Source: Bacteroides reticulotermitis JCM 10512 (GTDB lineage Bacteria; Bacteroidota; Bacteroidia; Bacteroidales; Bacteroidaceae). Taken from it: a DNA stretch of 64,000 nt. The stretch lies in assembly GCF_000517545.1 (NCBI RefSeq), contig NZ_BAIV01000004.1, positions 62,001 through 126,000 on the forward strand. Direction: 5' to 3'. This document shows, one piece after another, positions 22,834-31,134 of this stretch. The stretch's first letter is position 1. Each line of letters starts with the position of its first letter. Both the position numbers and the translations under genes were made by a program. A model generated the notes under the pieces. It ran no database searches. It saw nothing but the letters and a program-made list of their open reading frames with translations, and was not told the origin of the DNA.

Positions 22834-23844
22834 ATGAGAATCGGAATCCTGACAGCGGGGGGAGACTGCCCCGGCATTAATGCTACGATCCGTGGCGTAT
22901 GTAAGACGGCTATTAATCACTATGGAATGGAAGTGATTGGTATTCACAGTGGCTTTCAGGGACTATTGACGAAAGACGTCGAACAGTTCACTGAGAAGTC
23001 TTTGTCCGGCCTATTGAATCTGGGAGGTACGATGCTGGGAACTTCTCGTGAAAAGCCATTCAAAAAAGGAGGGATCATGACCGATGTGGATAAGCCATCT
23101 CTTATTATGCAAAATGTAAAAGAGATGGGTTTAGATTGTGTGGTTTGTGTCGGTGGAAATGGAACCCAGAAAACAGCAGCCAAGTTTGCGGATTTGGGAC
23201 TGAATATCGTTTCGATACCTAAAACAATTGATAATGACATCTGGGGGACGGATATTTCTTTCGGATTCGATTCGGCAGTTAGCATTGCAACAGATGCTAT
23301 CGATCGCTTACACTCTACGGCAAGTTCTCATAAACGTGTGATGGTTATTGAAGTGATGGGTCATAAGGCCGGTTGGATTGCTTTATATTCCGGGATGGCC
23401 GGAGGTGGTGATGTTATACTGGTGCCGGAAATACCATATTCGATGAAGAAGGTCGGAGAGACTATTCTGGAACGGCTGAGAAAGGGAAAGCCTTATTCAA
23501 TCGTCGTGGTGGCCGAAGGTATTCAAACGGATGGGCACAAGCGTGCAGCTGAATATATAGCGCAAGAAATTGAATATGAAACAGGTATCGAGACTCGTGA
23601 AACGGTGTTGGGGTATATTCAACGCGGAGGATCGCCTACACCTTCTGATCGGAATATCGCAACCCGTATGGGTGGGCATGCAACCGAACTGATCGCTAAC
23701 GGACAATTCGGGCGTATGATCGCACTTAAAGGAGATGATATTGTATCTATTCCCCTCGGAGAGGTCGCAGGAAAACTGAAATTGGTGAATGAAGAACACG
23801 ACCTTGTCGTACAAGGACGTCGAATGGGGATCTGCTTCGGATAG
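22834..23844 (+). CDS. pfkA: 6-phosphofructokinase
   Basis: This 336-residue enzyme phosphorylates fructose 6-phosphate in glycolysis. The donor site starts with GGDCPGINA at residues 9-17. The catalytic PKTIDND is near residue 130 and the substrate-binding MGHKAGWIA and RGGSPTPSDR motifs follow. At the two positions that separate ATP from pyrophosphate enzymes it has Gly in GGNGT (E. coli Gly104) and Lys in PKTIDND (E. coli Gly124). This Gly/Lys pair is that of the mixed-substrate group III, so donor preference cannot be assumed. The E. coli-like effector site is not obvious. It converges on rnc. Confidence 0.94.
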   Translation: MRIGILTAGGDCPGINATIRGVCKTAINHYGMEVIGIHSGFQGLLTKDVEQFTEKSLSGLLNLGGTMLGTSREKPFKKGGIMTDVDKPSLIMQNVKEMGLDCVVCVGGNGTQKTAAKFADLGLNIVSIPKTIDNDIWGTDISFGFDSAVSIATDAIDRLHSTASSHKRVMVIEVMGHKAGWIALYSGMAGGGDVILVPEIPYSMKKVGETILERLRKGKPYSIVVVAEGIQTDGHKRAAEYIAQEIEYETGIETRETVLGYIQRGGSPTPSDRNIATRMGGHATELIANGQFGRMIALKGDDIVSIPLGEVAGKLKLVNEEHDLVVQGRRMGICFG

Positions 23845-23872
23845 GCTTCTTGTTTGCTGAGGCTGCTTGGAC

Positions 23873-24772
23873 TTATTCGATCAAACCTTTCTCCTCACTT
23901 GAAACTTCGGTTTCTTTCACCTCGGTATTAATAAGTGATTCTTTATTTTGTTCGACTTCTGCCGGCAGCACATCCGTTGGCGCGGATTCTTTTTCCGGAA
24001 CGAGGTGCTCTTCCTTGGCTTTATGAACGATGGCCATAAATGTGTTATCTTTAATCTTCTTAATGGCCATTTGAGCCGCATTTTGCTGCGATTCTTTTTT
24101 GGAATATCCGGTTCCGGTTCCGGCAGGTAGCCTCTCGATGCGTATCTCTGTTTGGAATACAGGATTACTCTCCTGATCGAAGAACTGTTCGATAAGCTCA
24201 AAGGAAACCTCTAGCTTATTCTTTTGGCTCCATTCAATAAGCTTGGATTTGAAATTCACCTCCTTGCGGGATAGCTTTTCCAGATCAATATACCGATTGA
24301 TAATCTTCTGCTCCATGAATTGCTTACACCGCTCATAACCTTGATCGAGGTAAATGGCTCCGATGAATGCTTCAAAGGCATTGCCGTACATATAACTGTT
24401 GTGTGACGAAGAACGGGTGGAGTACTTGATTAGCTTGTCAAGACCAATCTCAACAGCTAGTTTGTTCAGCGTTTCCCGTTGCACGATTTTGGAACGGGTA
24501 TTGGTTAGAAATCCCTCGCGCTTACCCTCGAAATGCTTATAAACGATATCTCCTACGATGGCGTCCAAAACGGCGTCACCGAGAAACTCCAGTCGCTCGT
24601 TGTTGAGTGGGCGTCCTTTTTCCGAACGGATCGAGGTTGATTTGTGTAGCAGAGCTTGCTCGTAAATATCGATGTTGCGTGGGTAAAATCCCAGAATCCG
24701 ATAAAAACAAAGATAAGACTCTTTGTCCTTGCGGAAAAAGAGCCTTATCTTATCTATTTGATTGCGTAACAC
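23873..24772 (-). CDS. rnc: Ribonuclease III
   Basis: This 299-residue endonuclease cuts double-stranded RNA, including rRNA precursors. The signature NERLEFLGDAVLD is near residue 60, with the second acidic site in NAFEAFIGAIYLDQG near residue 133. A double-stranded RNA-binding domain follows at residues about 165 to 245 (FKSKLIEWSQKNK to AAQMAIKKI). A Glu/Pro-rich tail of about 50 residues after it is longer than in E. coli and looks disordered. The gene starts three bases after the fabF stop, in the order acpP-fabF-rnc that is widespread in bacteria. Confidence 0.96.
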   Translation of the reverse strand: MLRNQIDKIRLFFRKDKESYLCFYRILGFYPRNIDIYEQALLHKSTSIRSEKGRPLNNERLEFLGDAVLDAIVGDIVYKHFEGKREGFLTNTRSKIVQRETLNKLAVEIGLDKLIKYSTRSSSHNSYMYGNAFEAFIGAIYLDQGYERCKQFMEQKIINRYIDLEKLSRKEVNFKSKLIEWSQKNKLEVSFELIEQFFDQESNPVFQTEIRIERLPAGTGTGYSKKESQQNAAQMAIKKIKDNTFMAIVHKAKEEHLVPEKESAPTDVLPAEVEQNKESLINTEVKETEVSSEEKGLIE

Positions 24773-24775
24773 GAC

Positions 24776-26037
24776 TTACTCTGCAAATTTCTTGAAGATA
24801 ACACATGCGTTATGACCGCCAAATCCAAATGTATTGGATAAAGCTACCTTAACGTCGCGTTTTTGAGCTTTGTTGAACGTAAAGTTGAGTTCGTAGTCAA
24901 TCTTTTCGTCTTTGTCATCTTCTTCATGGTTGATAGTCGGAGGAACAATGCCGTTCTGAATGGCGAGGATACTTGCGATGGATTCTACCGCACCGGCAGC
25001 GCCAAGTAAGTGTCCTGTCATTGATTTTGTTGAACTGATGTTCAACTCATAAGCATGATCGCCGAATACTTCCTTAATGGCTTTCACCTCGGAAATATCA
25101 CCAACCGGAGTTGATGTACCGTGTACGTTGATGTAATCTACCTCATTCGGATCCATTTCTGCATCTTCCAAGGCATTTAGCATTACAAGTTTGGCACCGA
25201 GCCTTCGGGGTGAGAAGCAGTCAGGTGGTGTGCGTCAGCAGACATGCCCACACCGGCTACTTCTGCATATATTTTTGCACCACGAGCTTTTGCATGTTCC
25301 AACTCTTCCAATATCAAACAACCACCACCTTCGCCCATGATAAATCCGTCGCGGCTTGCGCTGAACGGACGTGAGGCTCTGGTAGGATCGTCGTTACGGG
25401 TTGATAGAGCATGCATAGCATTGAAACCGCCTACACCGGCTGGGAAGATTGCAGCTTCCGAACCACCGGATACAATTACATTTACTTTGCCTAATCGAAT
25501 CAGGTTGAAAGCATCTGCTATCGCATTGGTGGAAGTTGCACAAGCTGAACAAGTCGCATAGTTAGGACCATGGAAGCCATACATAATTGAAATCTGTCCG
25601 GCAGCAATATCCGAAATCATCTTGGGGATGAAAAACGGATTGAACTTAGGACCCATTTCCAAATGAGTATAGTAATTGCTTACTTCTTCCTCAAATGTAT
25701 GTATTCCCCCAATACCGGCGCCAAAAATAACACCGATCCTGTTCAGATCTTCTTTTTCTACATCAAGACCGGAGTCTTCTACCGCCTCTTTAGCAACGGC
25801 AATCGCATAGTGAGTATAAAGATCCATTTTTCTGGCTTCTTTACGGTCAAGGTATTGATTGATATCAAAGTCCTTTACCTCACATGCAAATTGGGTCTTG
25901 AATAGTGATGCGTCGAAATGAGTAATAGGCCCTGCTCCACTAACCCCGTTCACTAGGTTTTCCCAGAATTCCGGTACACCGTTGCCAACGGGAGTAATGG
26001 CGCCAAGGCCAGTTACTACCACTCTTTTTAATTCCAT
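24776..26037 (-). CDS. fabF: 3-oxoacyl-ACP synthase II (FabF), frame broken near 25201
   Basis: This condensing enzyme elongates acyl-ACP with malonyl-ACP. The catalytic triad is visible: Cys in TCSACAT near residue 165, His in [10 protein letters not shown] near 305 and His in [10 protein letters not shown] near 342. The frame breaks at about 25201: the first part ends in HPEGSVPNL and the second resumes as [14 protein letters not shown]. One restored base gives a normal 420-residue protein. FabF is normally needed for growth, so the break is almost certainly an assembly error. The gene lies 17 bases after acpP. Confidence 0.95.
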
Positions 26038-26054
26038 ATTGATGAAATCGATAA

Positions 26055-26291
26055 TTACTTAGCGTGTTCTTCTATATAAGATACAGCATCACCTACAGTG
26101 CCAATCTTTTCAGCTTGGTCATCAGGAATAGAAATACCAAATTCTTTTTCGAATTCCATGATAAGTTCTACAGTGTCGAGAGAATCTGCTCCCAGATCGT
26201 TAGTGAAGCTTGCTTCGTTAGTAACCTCTGATTCTTCTACGCCTAATTTATCAACGATAATCGCTTTTACTTTTGATGCAATTTCAGACAT
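26055..26291 (-). CDS. acpP: Acyl carrier protein
   Basis: This acidic 78-residue carrier holds growing acyl chains on a 4'-phosphopantetheine arm. The attachment Ser is residue 37 in GADSLDTVE. It is full length with the usual four-helix pattern and heads the acpP-fabF-rnc operon. It is divergent from purN across a 149-base gap. Its promoter is not a clean consensus; TTCCTTTG on the minus strand near 26345 is the nearest candidate. Confidence 0.97.
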   Translation of the reverse strand: MSEIASKVKAIIVDKLGVEESEVTNEASFTNDLGADSLDTVELIMEFEKEFGISIPDDQAEKIGTVGDAVSYIEEHAK

Positions 26292-26440
26292 AACTTTAAG
26301 TTTTTAATTAATAATTAGTTTTATTTCTTTAAATTTGCGGTGCAAAGGAATGAATATTTATCGTTTTGCGCAAATATTTGACTAATTAAATGCAACTAAT
26401 TGCACATTTTTCACTGTTTTGTGCATAGAAACACTCTATA

Positions 26441-27022
26441 ATGAAGAAAAACATCGCAATTTTCGCTTCTGGCTCCGGAACGAACGCCGAGAATATTATT
26501 AGGTATTTCCAAGGGAATGATTCGGTTAGCATATCGTTGGTACTCTCCAATAAGCGTGACGCTTATGTTTTGGAGCGCGCTGAGCGTTTACAGGTGCCCG
26601 GATGTGTATTTTTGAAAGAAGATTGGGTAACAGGCGATAAAGTGCTGGCTATCTTACAGGAATATGGTATCGACTTTATTGTGTTAGCCGGATTCTTAAT
26701 CCGTGTACCCGATTTGCTTTTGCATGCATATCCGAATAAAATTATAAATATACATCCGGCTCTTCTGCCCAAGTTTGGTGGAAAAGGAATGTATGGCGAT
26801 CGTGTGCACCAGGCAGTAATTGCTGCCGAAGAAAAAGAAAGCGGTATCACTATACATTATATTAATGAGCATTATGATGAAGGCGATGTGATTTTTCAGG
26901 CTGCTTGCCCTGTACTGCCTTCCGATACACCGGATGATGTGGCCAAAAAAGTGCATGTTTTGGAATATACGCACTATCCTATATTAATAGACCGGATTGT
27001 AGCCGGTCTTAAAGAGGAATAG
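26441..27022 (+). CDS. purN: Phosphoribosylglycinamide formyltransferase
   Basis: This 193-residue enzyme uses 10-formyltetrahydrofolate to formylate GAR in purine synthesis. The phosphate-binding ASGSGTNAENI is at residues 9-19. The catalytic Asn and His are in INIHPALLP near residue 105 and the catalytic Asp in YDEGD near 145. It is standard length and stands as a single gene, converging on pdxB. Confidence 0.96.
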   Translation: MKKNIAIFASGSGTNAENIIRYFQGNDSVSISLVLSNKRDAYVLERAERLQVPGCVFLKEDWVTGDKVLAILQEYGIDFIVLAGFLIRVPDLLLHAYPNKIINIHPALLPKFGGKGMYGDRVHQAVIAAEEKESGITIHYINEHYDEGDVIFQAACPVLPSDTPDDVAKKVHVLEYTHYPILIDRIVAGLKEE

Positions 27023-27049
27023 GAGTCACATACTATCTTTTCGGTATTT

Positions 27050-28087
27050 CTAGGGGAGCTTATATGCATTGGCTTCCCTGCGCAAGGGGTAGTCACCTCG
27101 GAGTGTTTCAAAAAGTTCCGGATTCGACTTTAATCGTTCGCTATCTTCGAGCGGATTGTAAATCTGCAATAAAGCATCCTCGCGGCTCTTTGTATTAATA
27201 ATAGGAGAGGTCGGTTCAGGTGGATTGATGCTGTATGTGGCCTCTATGTTGAAAAAACGACAGATAGCTTCCAGAGACATGCGAGTGGCGTTCGCTTTTC
27301 CATCAGCGGAATATCCGGCAATATGTGGTGTGCCGATAAAAGCCTTTTTCAATAAGTCTCGGTTTATATCCGGCTCATGTTCCCATACATCTATAACTAC
27401 ATCCGAAATAAGTTCCTGATCGATAGCGGCGAGTAGCGCTTCCGTTTTTATAACTTCTCCTCTTGACGTGTTTATGATGATAGGCTTGCGACGTAACGAC
27501 TTGAAGAAGTCTGTATCAGCCAGATGAAATGTTTTATATTTTCCGTCTCTATATAAAGGTACGTGAAAGCTGATGATGTCGCATTCCTCGGCAATACGCT
27601 TCAGTGAAGAGAAATTACCGGAGCCTTCCTTCTCCTCTCGCGGTAAATCATTCAGTAGTACTTTAATGCCAAGCTCTTGGGCGATCTTTGCAACTTTGCT
27701 TCCCACATTCCCAACTCCTACAATGCCGATCGAGAGCTTGCTGAGATTCTTGAGTCGCATCGATTGCAAGAGCAATAAAGTCGATTGGATATATTGGGCA
27801 ACAGAACCGGAATTGCATCCAGGTGCATTTGTCCACTCAATGCCCGCCTGCCGGCAATAGTCAGTATCTATATGGTCATAGCCGATGGTGGCCGTCGCTA
27901 TAAACTTTACGCGACTGCCCGCTAATAATTCTCTGTTGCAGTGAGTGCGAGTTCGTATAATGAGCGCGTCAGCATCACGTACCAATTCAGGTGTAAAGTC
28001 TTTCCCCGCAACATAGATAACTTGTTCTGCTATTTTGGTTACAGCATCTCTGATGTAAGGGATTTTATCGTCTATAATAATTTTCAT
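27050..28087 (-). CDS. pdxB: Erythronate-4-phosphate dehydrogenase
   Basis: This 345-residue D-2-hydroxyacid dehydrogenase catalyses the second step of the DXP-independent pyridoxal phosphate route. The NAD-binding motif is GIVGVGNVGSKVA near residue 115, the active-site Arg is in NTSRGEV and the catalytic His in GTPHIAGYSADGKA. The PdxB-type C-terminal dimerisation tail is present. The ATG at 28087 (MKIIIDDKIPY) is preferred to that at 28093. It is divergent from the DUF4254 gene. Confidence 0.93.
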   Translation of the reverse strand: MKIIIDDKIPYIRDAVTKIAEQVIYVAGKDFTPELVRDADALIIRTRTHCNRELLAGSRVKFIATATIGYDHIDTDYCRQAGIEWTNAPGCNSGSVAQYIQSTLLLLQSMRLKNLSKLSIGIVGVGNVGSKVAKIAQELGIKVLLNDLPREEKEGSGNFSSLKRIAEECDIISFHVPLYRDGKYKTFHLADTDFFKSLRRKPIIINTSRGEVIKTEALLAAIDQELISDVVIDVWEHEPDINRDLLKKAFIGTPHIAGYSADGKANATRMSLEAICRFFNIEATYSINPPEPTSPIINTKSREDALLQIYNPLEDSERLKSNPELFETLRGDYPLRREANAYKLP

Positions 28088-28110
28088 ATACAATTGGACT
28101 TTTGATGAGA

Positions 28111-28118
28111 CAAAGGTA
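28111..28118 (-). promoter_or_regulatory. -7 promoter box of pdxB
   Basis: The minus strand reads TACCTTTG, an exact consensus match, 24 bases before the start at 28087. Confidence 0.6.
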
Positions 28119-28141
28119 GAAAATAAAAAAGGAAGAAACGG

Positions 28142-28172
28142 TTGCTTGTCTGAAATATATTACATAGCTTTG
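28142..28172 (+). promoter_or_regulatory. Promoter of the inner-core glycan operon
   Basis: TTG at 28142-28144, a 20-base spacer and TAGCTTTG at 28165-28172 match the Bacteroidota -33/-7 pattern. It lies 31 bases before the DUF4254 gene and probably drives DUF4254, the GT9 and the GT90 genes. Confidence 0.6.
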
Positions 28173-28203
28173 TTCATTATATATTTATTAAATATTCAAA
28201 ATT

Positions 28204-28809
28204 ATGGCGTTTAGTAATCTTTGCAACGGTATTTTTGAGAAGTCTGTAATAGACTATCATGTAACGGATAGTGTGGACGCTTCGATGAACAATCCTTACG
28301 AGTTGAAGTCAATTGAATACTATTTGTATTTGAAAAATTGGATTGATGCTGTACAATGGCACTTCGAAGATATCATTCGTGACCCTCAGATTGATCCGGT
28401 CGCAGCGTTAGCTTTGAAGCGTAGAATAGATAAATCCAATCAAGATCGCACGGATTTGGTTGAGTTGATAGATAGCTATTTTCTCGATAAATACAAAGAT
28501 GTTAAATTGCAGGCTGATGCGATAATTAATACGGAGAGTCCTGCATGGGCTATTGACCGTCTTTCAATTCTTGCATTGAAAATTTATCACATGCAGCAAG
28601 AAGTGAACCGCACAGATACAACACCCGAGCACAAGGCACAATGCCAAGCAAAACTGAATGTATTATTAGAACAGAAAGAAGACCTATCTGCTGCTATTGA
28701 TCAGTTGCTAGCTGATATCGAGGCAGGAAAAAAATACATGAAAGTATATAAACAGATGAAAATGTATAATGACCCGGCATTGAATCCGGTGCTTTATGCT
28801 AAAAAATAA
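28204..28809 (+). CDS. DUF4254 protein
   Basis: This 201-residue all-helical cytosolic protein belongs to DUF4254, a Bacteroidota family usually found directly before an LPS heptosyltransferase-like gene, as here (three-base gap). Conserved-looking segments are LYLKNWIDAVQWHFEDIIRDP near residue 40 and RIDKSNQDRTDLVELID. No signal or membrane segment is seen. The role is unknown; the constant neighbourhood suggests help in core glycan assembly. Confidence 0.85.
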   Translation: MAFSNLCNGIFEKSVIDYHVTDSVDASMNNPYELKSIEYYLYLKNWIDAVQWHFEDIIRDPQIDPVAALALKRRIDKSNQDRTDLVELIDSYFLDKYKDVKLQADAIINTESPAWAIDRLSILALKIYHMQQEVNRTDTTPEHKAQCQAKLNVLLEQKEDLSAAIDQLLADIEAGKKYMKVYKQMKMYNDPALNPVLYAKK

Positions 28810-28812
28810 CGG

Positions 28813-29839
28813 ATGGCGCATATTCTAGTTATTCGGCTTTCGGCTCTTGGTGATGTAGCATGGCAATTCCTGTAGTTTATTCGTTGGCGGTGCAATATCC
28901 TCAGCATGAGATAACCGTACTAAGCCGTACGGTGTGGCAACCTTTGTTTCAGGAACTACCTCCTAATGTACATTTTATTGGTGCTGATCCTACCGGACGG
29001 CATAAAGGATGGTGGGGCTTGAACAGCTTTATGCCGAATTGAAAGCCAAACGTTTCGACTACATAGCCGATTTCCACAATGTGCTTCGAACCAAATACCT
29101 GGATTTGAGATTTCGGCTGGCCAACAAACCGGTGGCCTCTATCTGCAAAGGAAGAAAGGGCAAAAAGATGCTTGTTCGTCGGCAGGATAAAGTCTTGGAA
29201 AATCAAAAGAGTTCTTTCCGTCGCTATGCAGATGTGTTAGAAAGGCTAGGCTTTCCCGTGCTGTTGAACTTCTCCTCAATTTATGGAGAGGGTAAGGGCG
29301 ATTTTGCAGAAATAGAAACAATTGTCGGACGGAAAACGCAAAAATGGATCGGGATAGCTCCCTTTGCCAAGCATATTGGTAAAATCTACCCGCTTGAATA
29401 CCAAGAGCAAGTAGTCGCTCATTTTGCTGCTGACCCTTCGGTCAAAGTCTTTCTCTTTGGCGGAGGTAAAAGTGAGCAAGAGGTGTTCGAACGATGGACA
29501 AGTAAGTATCCGACCCTCACGTCTATGATCGGCAAGTTAAATATGCGCACCGAGTTAAATCTGATGAGTCACCTTGATGTAATGCTGTCGATGGACTCAG
29601 CCAATATGCATTTAGCTTCTTTAGTCAACATTCCTGTTGTCTCAGTTTGGGGAGCTACGCATCCGTATGCAGGTTTTATGGGATGGAAGCAACTTCCGGT
29701 AAACACCGTACAACTCGATCTGGAATGTCGTCCTTGCTCTGTGTATGGCCAAAAACCTTGTTGGCGAGGCGATTATGCTTGCTTAAGAGAGATTACTCCC
29801 GAACAGGTAATAGCGAAGATTGAAGGGATAATAAGTTAA
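28813..29839 (+). CDS. Glycosyltransferase family 9 (heptosyltransferase-like), two frame breaks
   Basis: This GT-B fold enzyme is related to LPS heptosyltransferases, cytosolic and membrane-associated. The start at 28813 reads MAHILVIRLSALGDVA, the typical family beginning. One base is lost at about 28859 (before MAIPVVYSLA) and another at about 29014 in a G run (after HKGWW). The nucleotide-sugar side has GIAPFAKHIGKIYP and SMDSANMHLASL, and the C-terminal Cys-rich segment CRPCSVYGQKPC is usual in the family. Corrected length is about 342 residues. Donor is unknown; Bacteroidales cores do not always use heptose. Confidence 0.87.
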
Positions 29840-29872
29840 AAGAGACCGATAAACCCGATACATCGAACGAGA

Positions 29873-30856
29873 ATGAAAAATAAATTCTTATATACGCTAC
29901 GTAGTGGGAAAAACCCTAAATTTATTTACTATGCGGTAAATCTATGCAGGTTCTTAGTACCAAAGATTTTCTTTCAGATGCGTCTTCGCCATCGATTAGC
30001 AACTCTATCTCGGAGAAATGATAAAGCATATATAGAACAACGTGTCGACTATTATAATAAATTGACCGGGCTTATAGAACTTCCTTCTACTGCACTTCAT
30101 TTGGCAGATCATAAGATGGGAAGGCAAAAGGTCTATTTTTTTGATACCTATCAATATACTCGTTGGTTTCCGGATCGCTTTCAATGGGGCTTTTGTCCCG
30201 GCGATGTAACTTATATTCCGGAATATCCTTCCATCGTTAAGAGCCGTCCCTTGGCTGCTGATAACGAGAACTCAATTGTAATGAAGTTGGATAAGGTGCG
30301 TCACTTTATCTTTGTTAATGATAAAAAGCCGTTTGCTTCTAAGAAGAACATGGCTATTTTTCGTGGGAAAGTGAAAGGCAAATCTTCGCGCAGACAATTT
30401 ATGGAGATGTATTTTTATCATCCGATGTGTGATCTGGGTGATGTGAGCAAAAATACCACCGATCCTGAAGAGTGGCAGACTGAAAAGAAAACAATTCAGG
30501 AGCATCTGGATTATAAATTTGTGATGGCCCTTGAAGGAAATGACGTTGCGAGTAATCTGAAATGGATAATGTCCTCCAACTCTATTGCTGTGATGCCGCG
30601 TCCTACTTGCGAAACCTGGTTTATGGAAGGCACGCTGATCCCTGATTATCATTATATTGAAATAAAACCGGATTTCTCAGACTTAGAGTCTCGTTTACGG
30701 TATTATATAGAACATGTTGATGAAGCACAACAAATAATCGAACATGCCCATGACTATGTTGCTCAATTCAAAAATAAAAGGCGAGAAAATTTGATCTCGT
30801 TACTTGTATTAGAGAAGTATTTTAGAGCAACGGGACAGTATAACGATAAGATATGA
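29873..30856 (+). CDS. Glycosyltransferase family 90 (CAP10/LpsA-like)
   Basis: This 327-residue protein matches the GT90 family, whose bacterial members act in LPS core or capsule assembly. Typical segments are FRGKVKGKSSRRQFMEMY near residue 165, LEGNDVASNLKWIMSSNSIAVMPRPTCETWFMEG near 225 and a C-terminal helix with the repeated HVDEAQQIIEHAHDYV. There is no signal peptide, so it acts on the cytosolic side. It lies 33 bases after the GT9 gene, in the same operon. Confidence 0.85.
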   Translation: MKNKFLYTLRSGKNPKFIYYAVNLCRFLVPKIFFQMRLRHRLATLSRRNDKAYIEQRVDYYNKLTGLIELPSTALHLADHKMGRQKVYFFDTYQYTRWFPDRFQWGFCPGDVTYIPEYPSIVKSRPLAADNENSIVMKLDKVRHFIFVNDKKPFASKKNMAIFRGKVKGKSSRRQFMEMYFYHPMCDLGDVSKNTTDPEEWQTEKKTIQEHLDYKFVMALEGNDVASNLKWIMSSNSIAVMPRPTCETWFMEGTLIPDYHYIEIKPDFSDLESRLRYYIEHVDEAQQIIEHAHDYVAQFKNKRRENLISLLVLEKYFRATGQYNDKI

Positions 30857-30959
30857 AGAAAGATATAAATTCCGCGCACAAACATTTACGTGATTTGATA
30901 GACAACACCCCTCTGATCTTTGAGAAAGAGAGGCGGGTGATTTATTCAGGCGGATTCTG
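30853..30959 (+). pseudogene. Remnant of an LPS kinase gene start
   Basis: An ATG overlapping the GT90 stop (ATGA) opens a frame of 34 codons ending in TGA TAA. Its product (NSAHKHLRDLID, FEKERRVIYSG) aligns with the first 35 residues of the intact kinase at 33073 (NSAYEHLRDFIE, FEKEGRIIYSG). After the stop, one frame still reads RILIKR, matching RNLIKV of the intact gene, then similarity fades. It is the 5' stub of a second copy. The remaining bases to 31134 show nothing recognisable. Confidence 0.75.
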
Positions 30960-31134
30960 ATAAAACGTTAGTTCGTCTGTGACGCCTGCCAAAATAGCTA
31001 AAGCTACGCTTAACTGATTCGGTATTAAATACCTGCAGCATCACCTTGTGGACGTATGGTCAATGCGCTCAGTGTAGAGGTTTATGCTGGCTATTCTTAT
31101 AGACTTTTTGCTAGAATGTTATAATTGTTTCATT

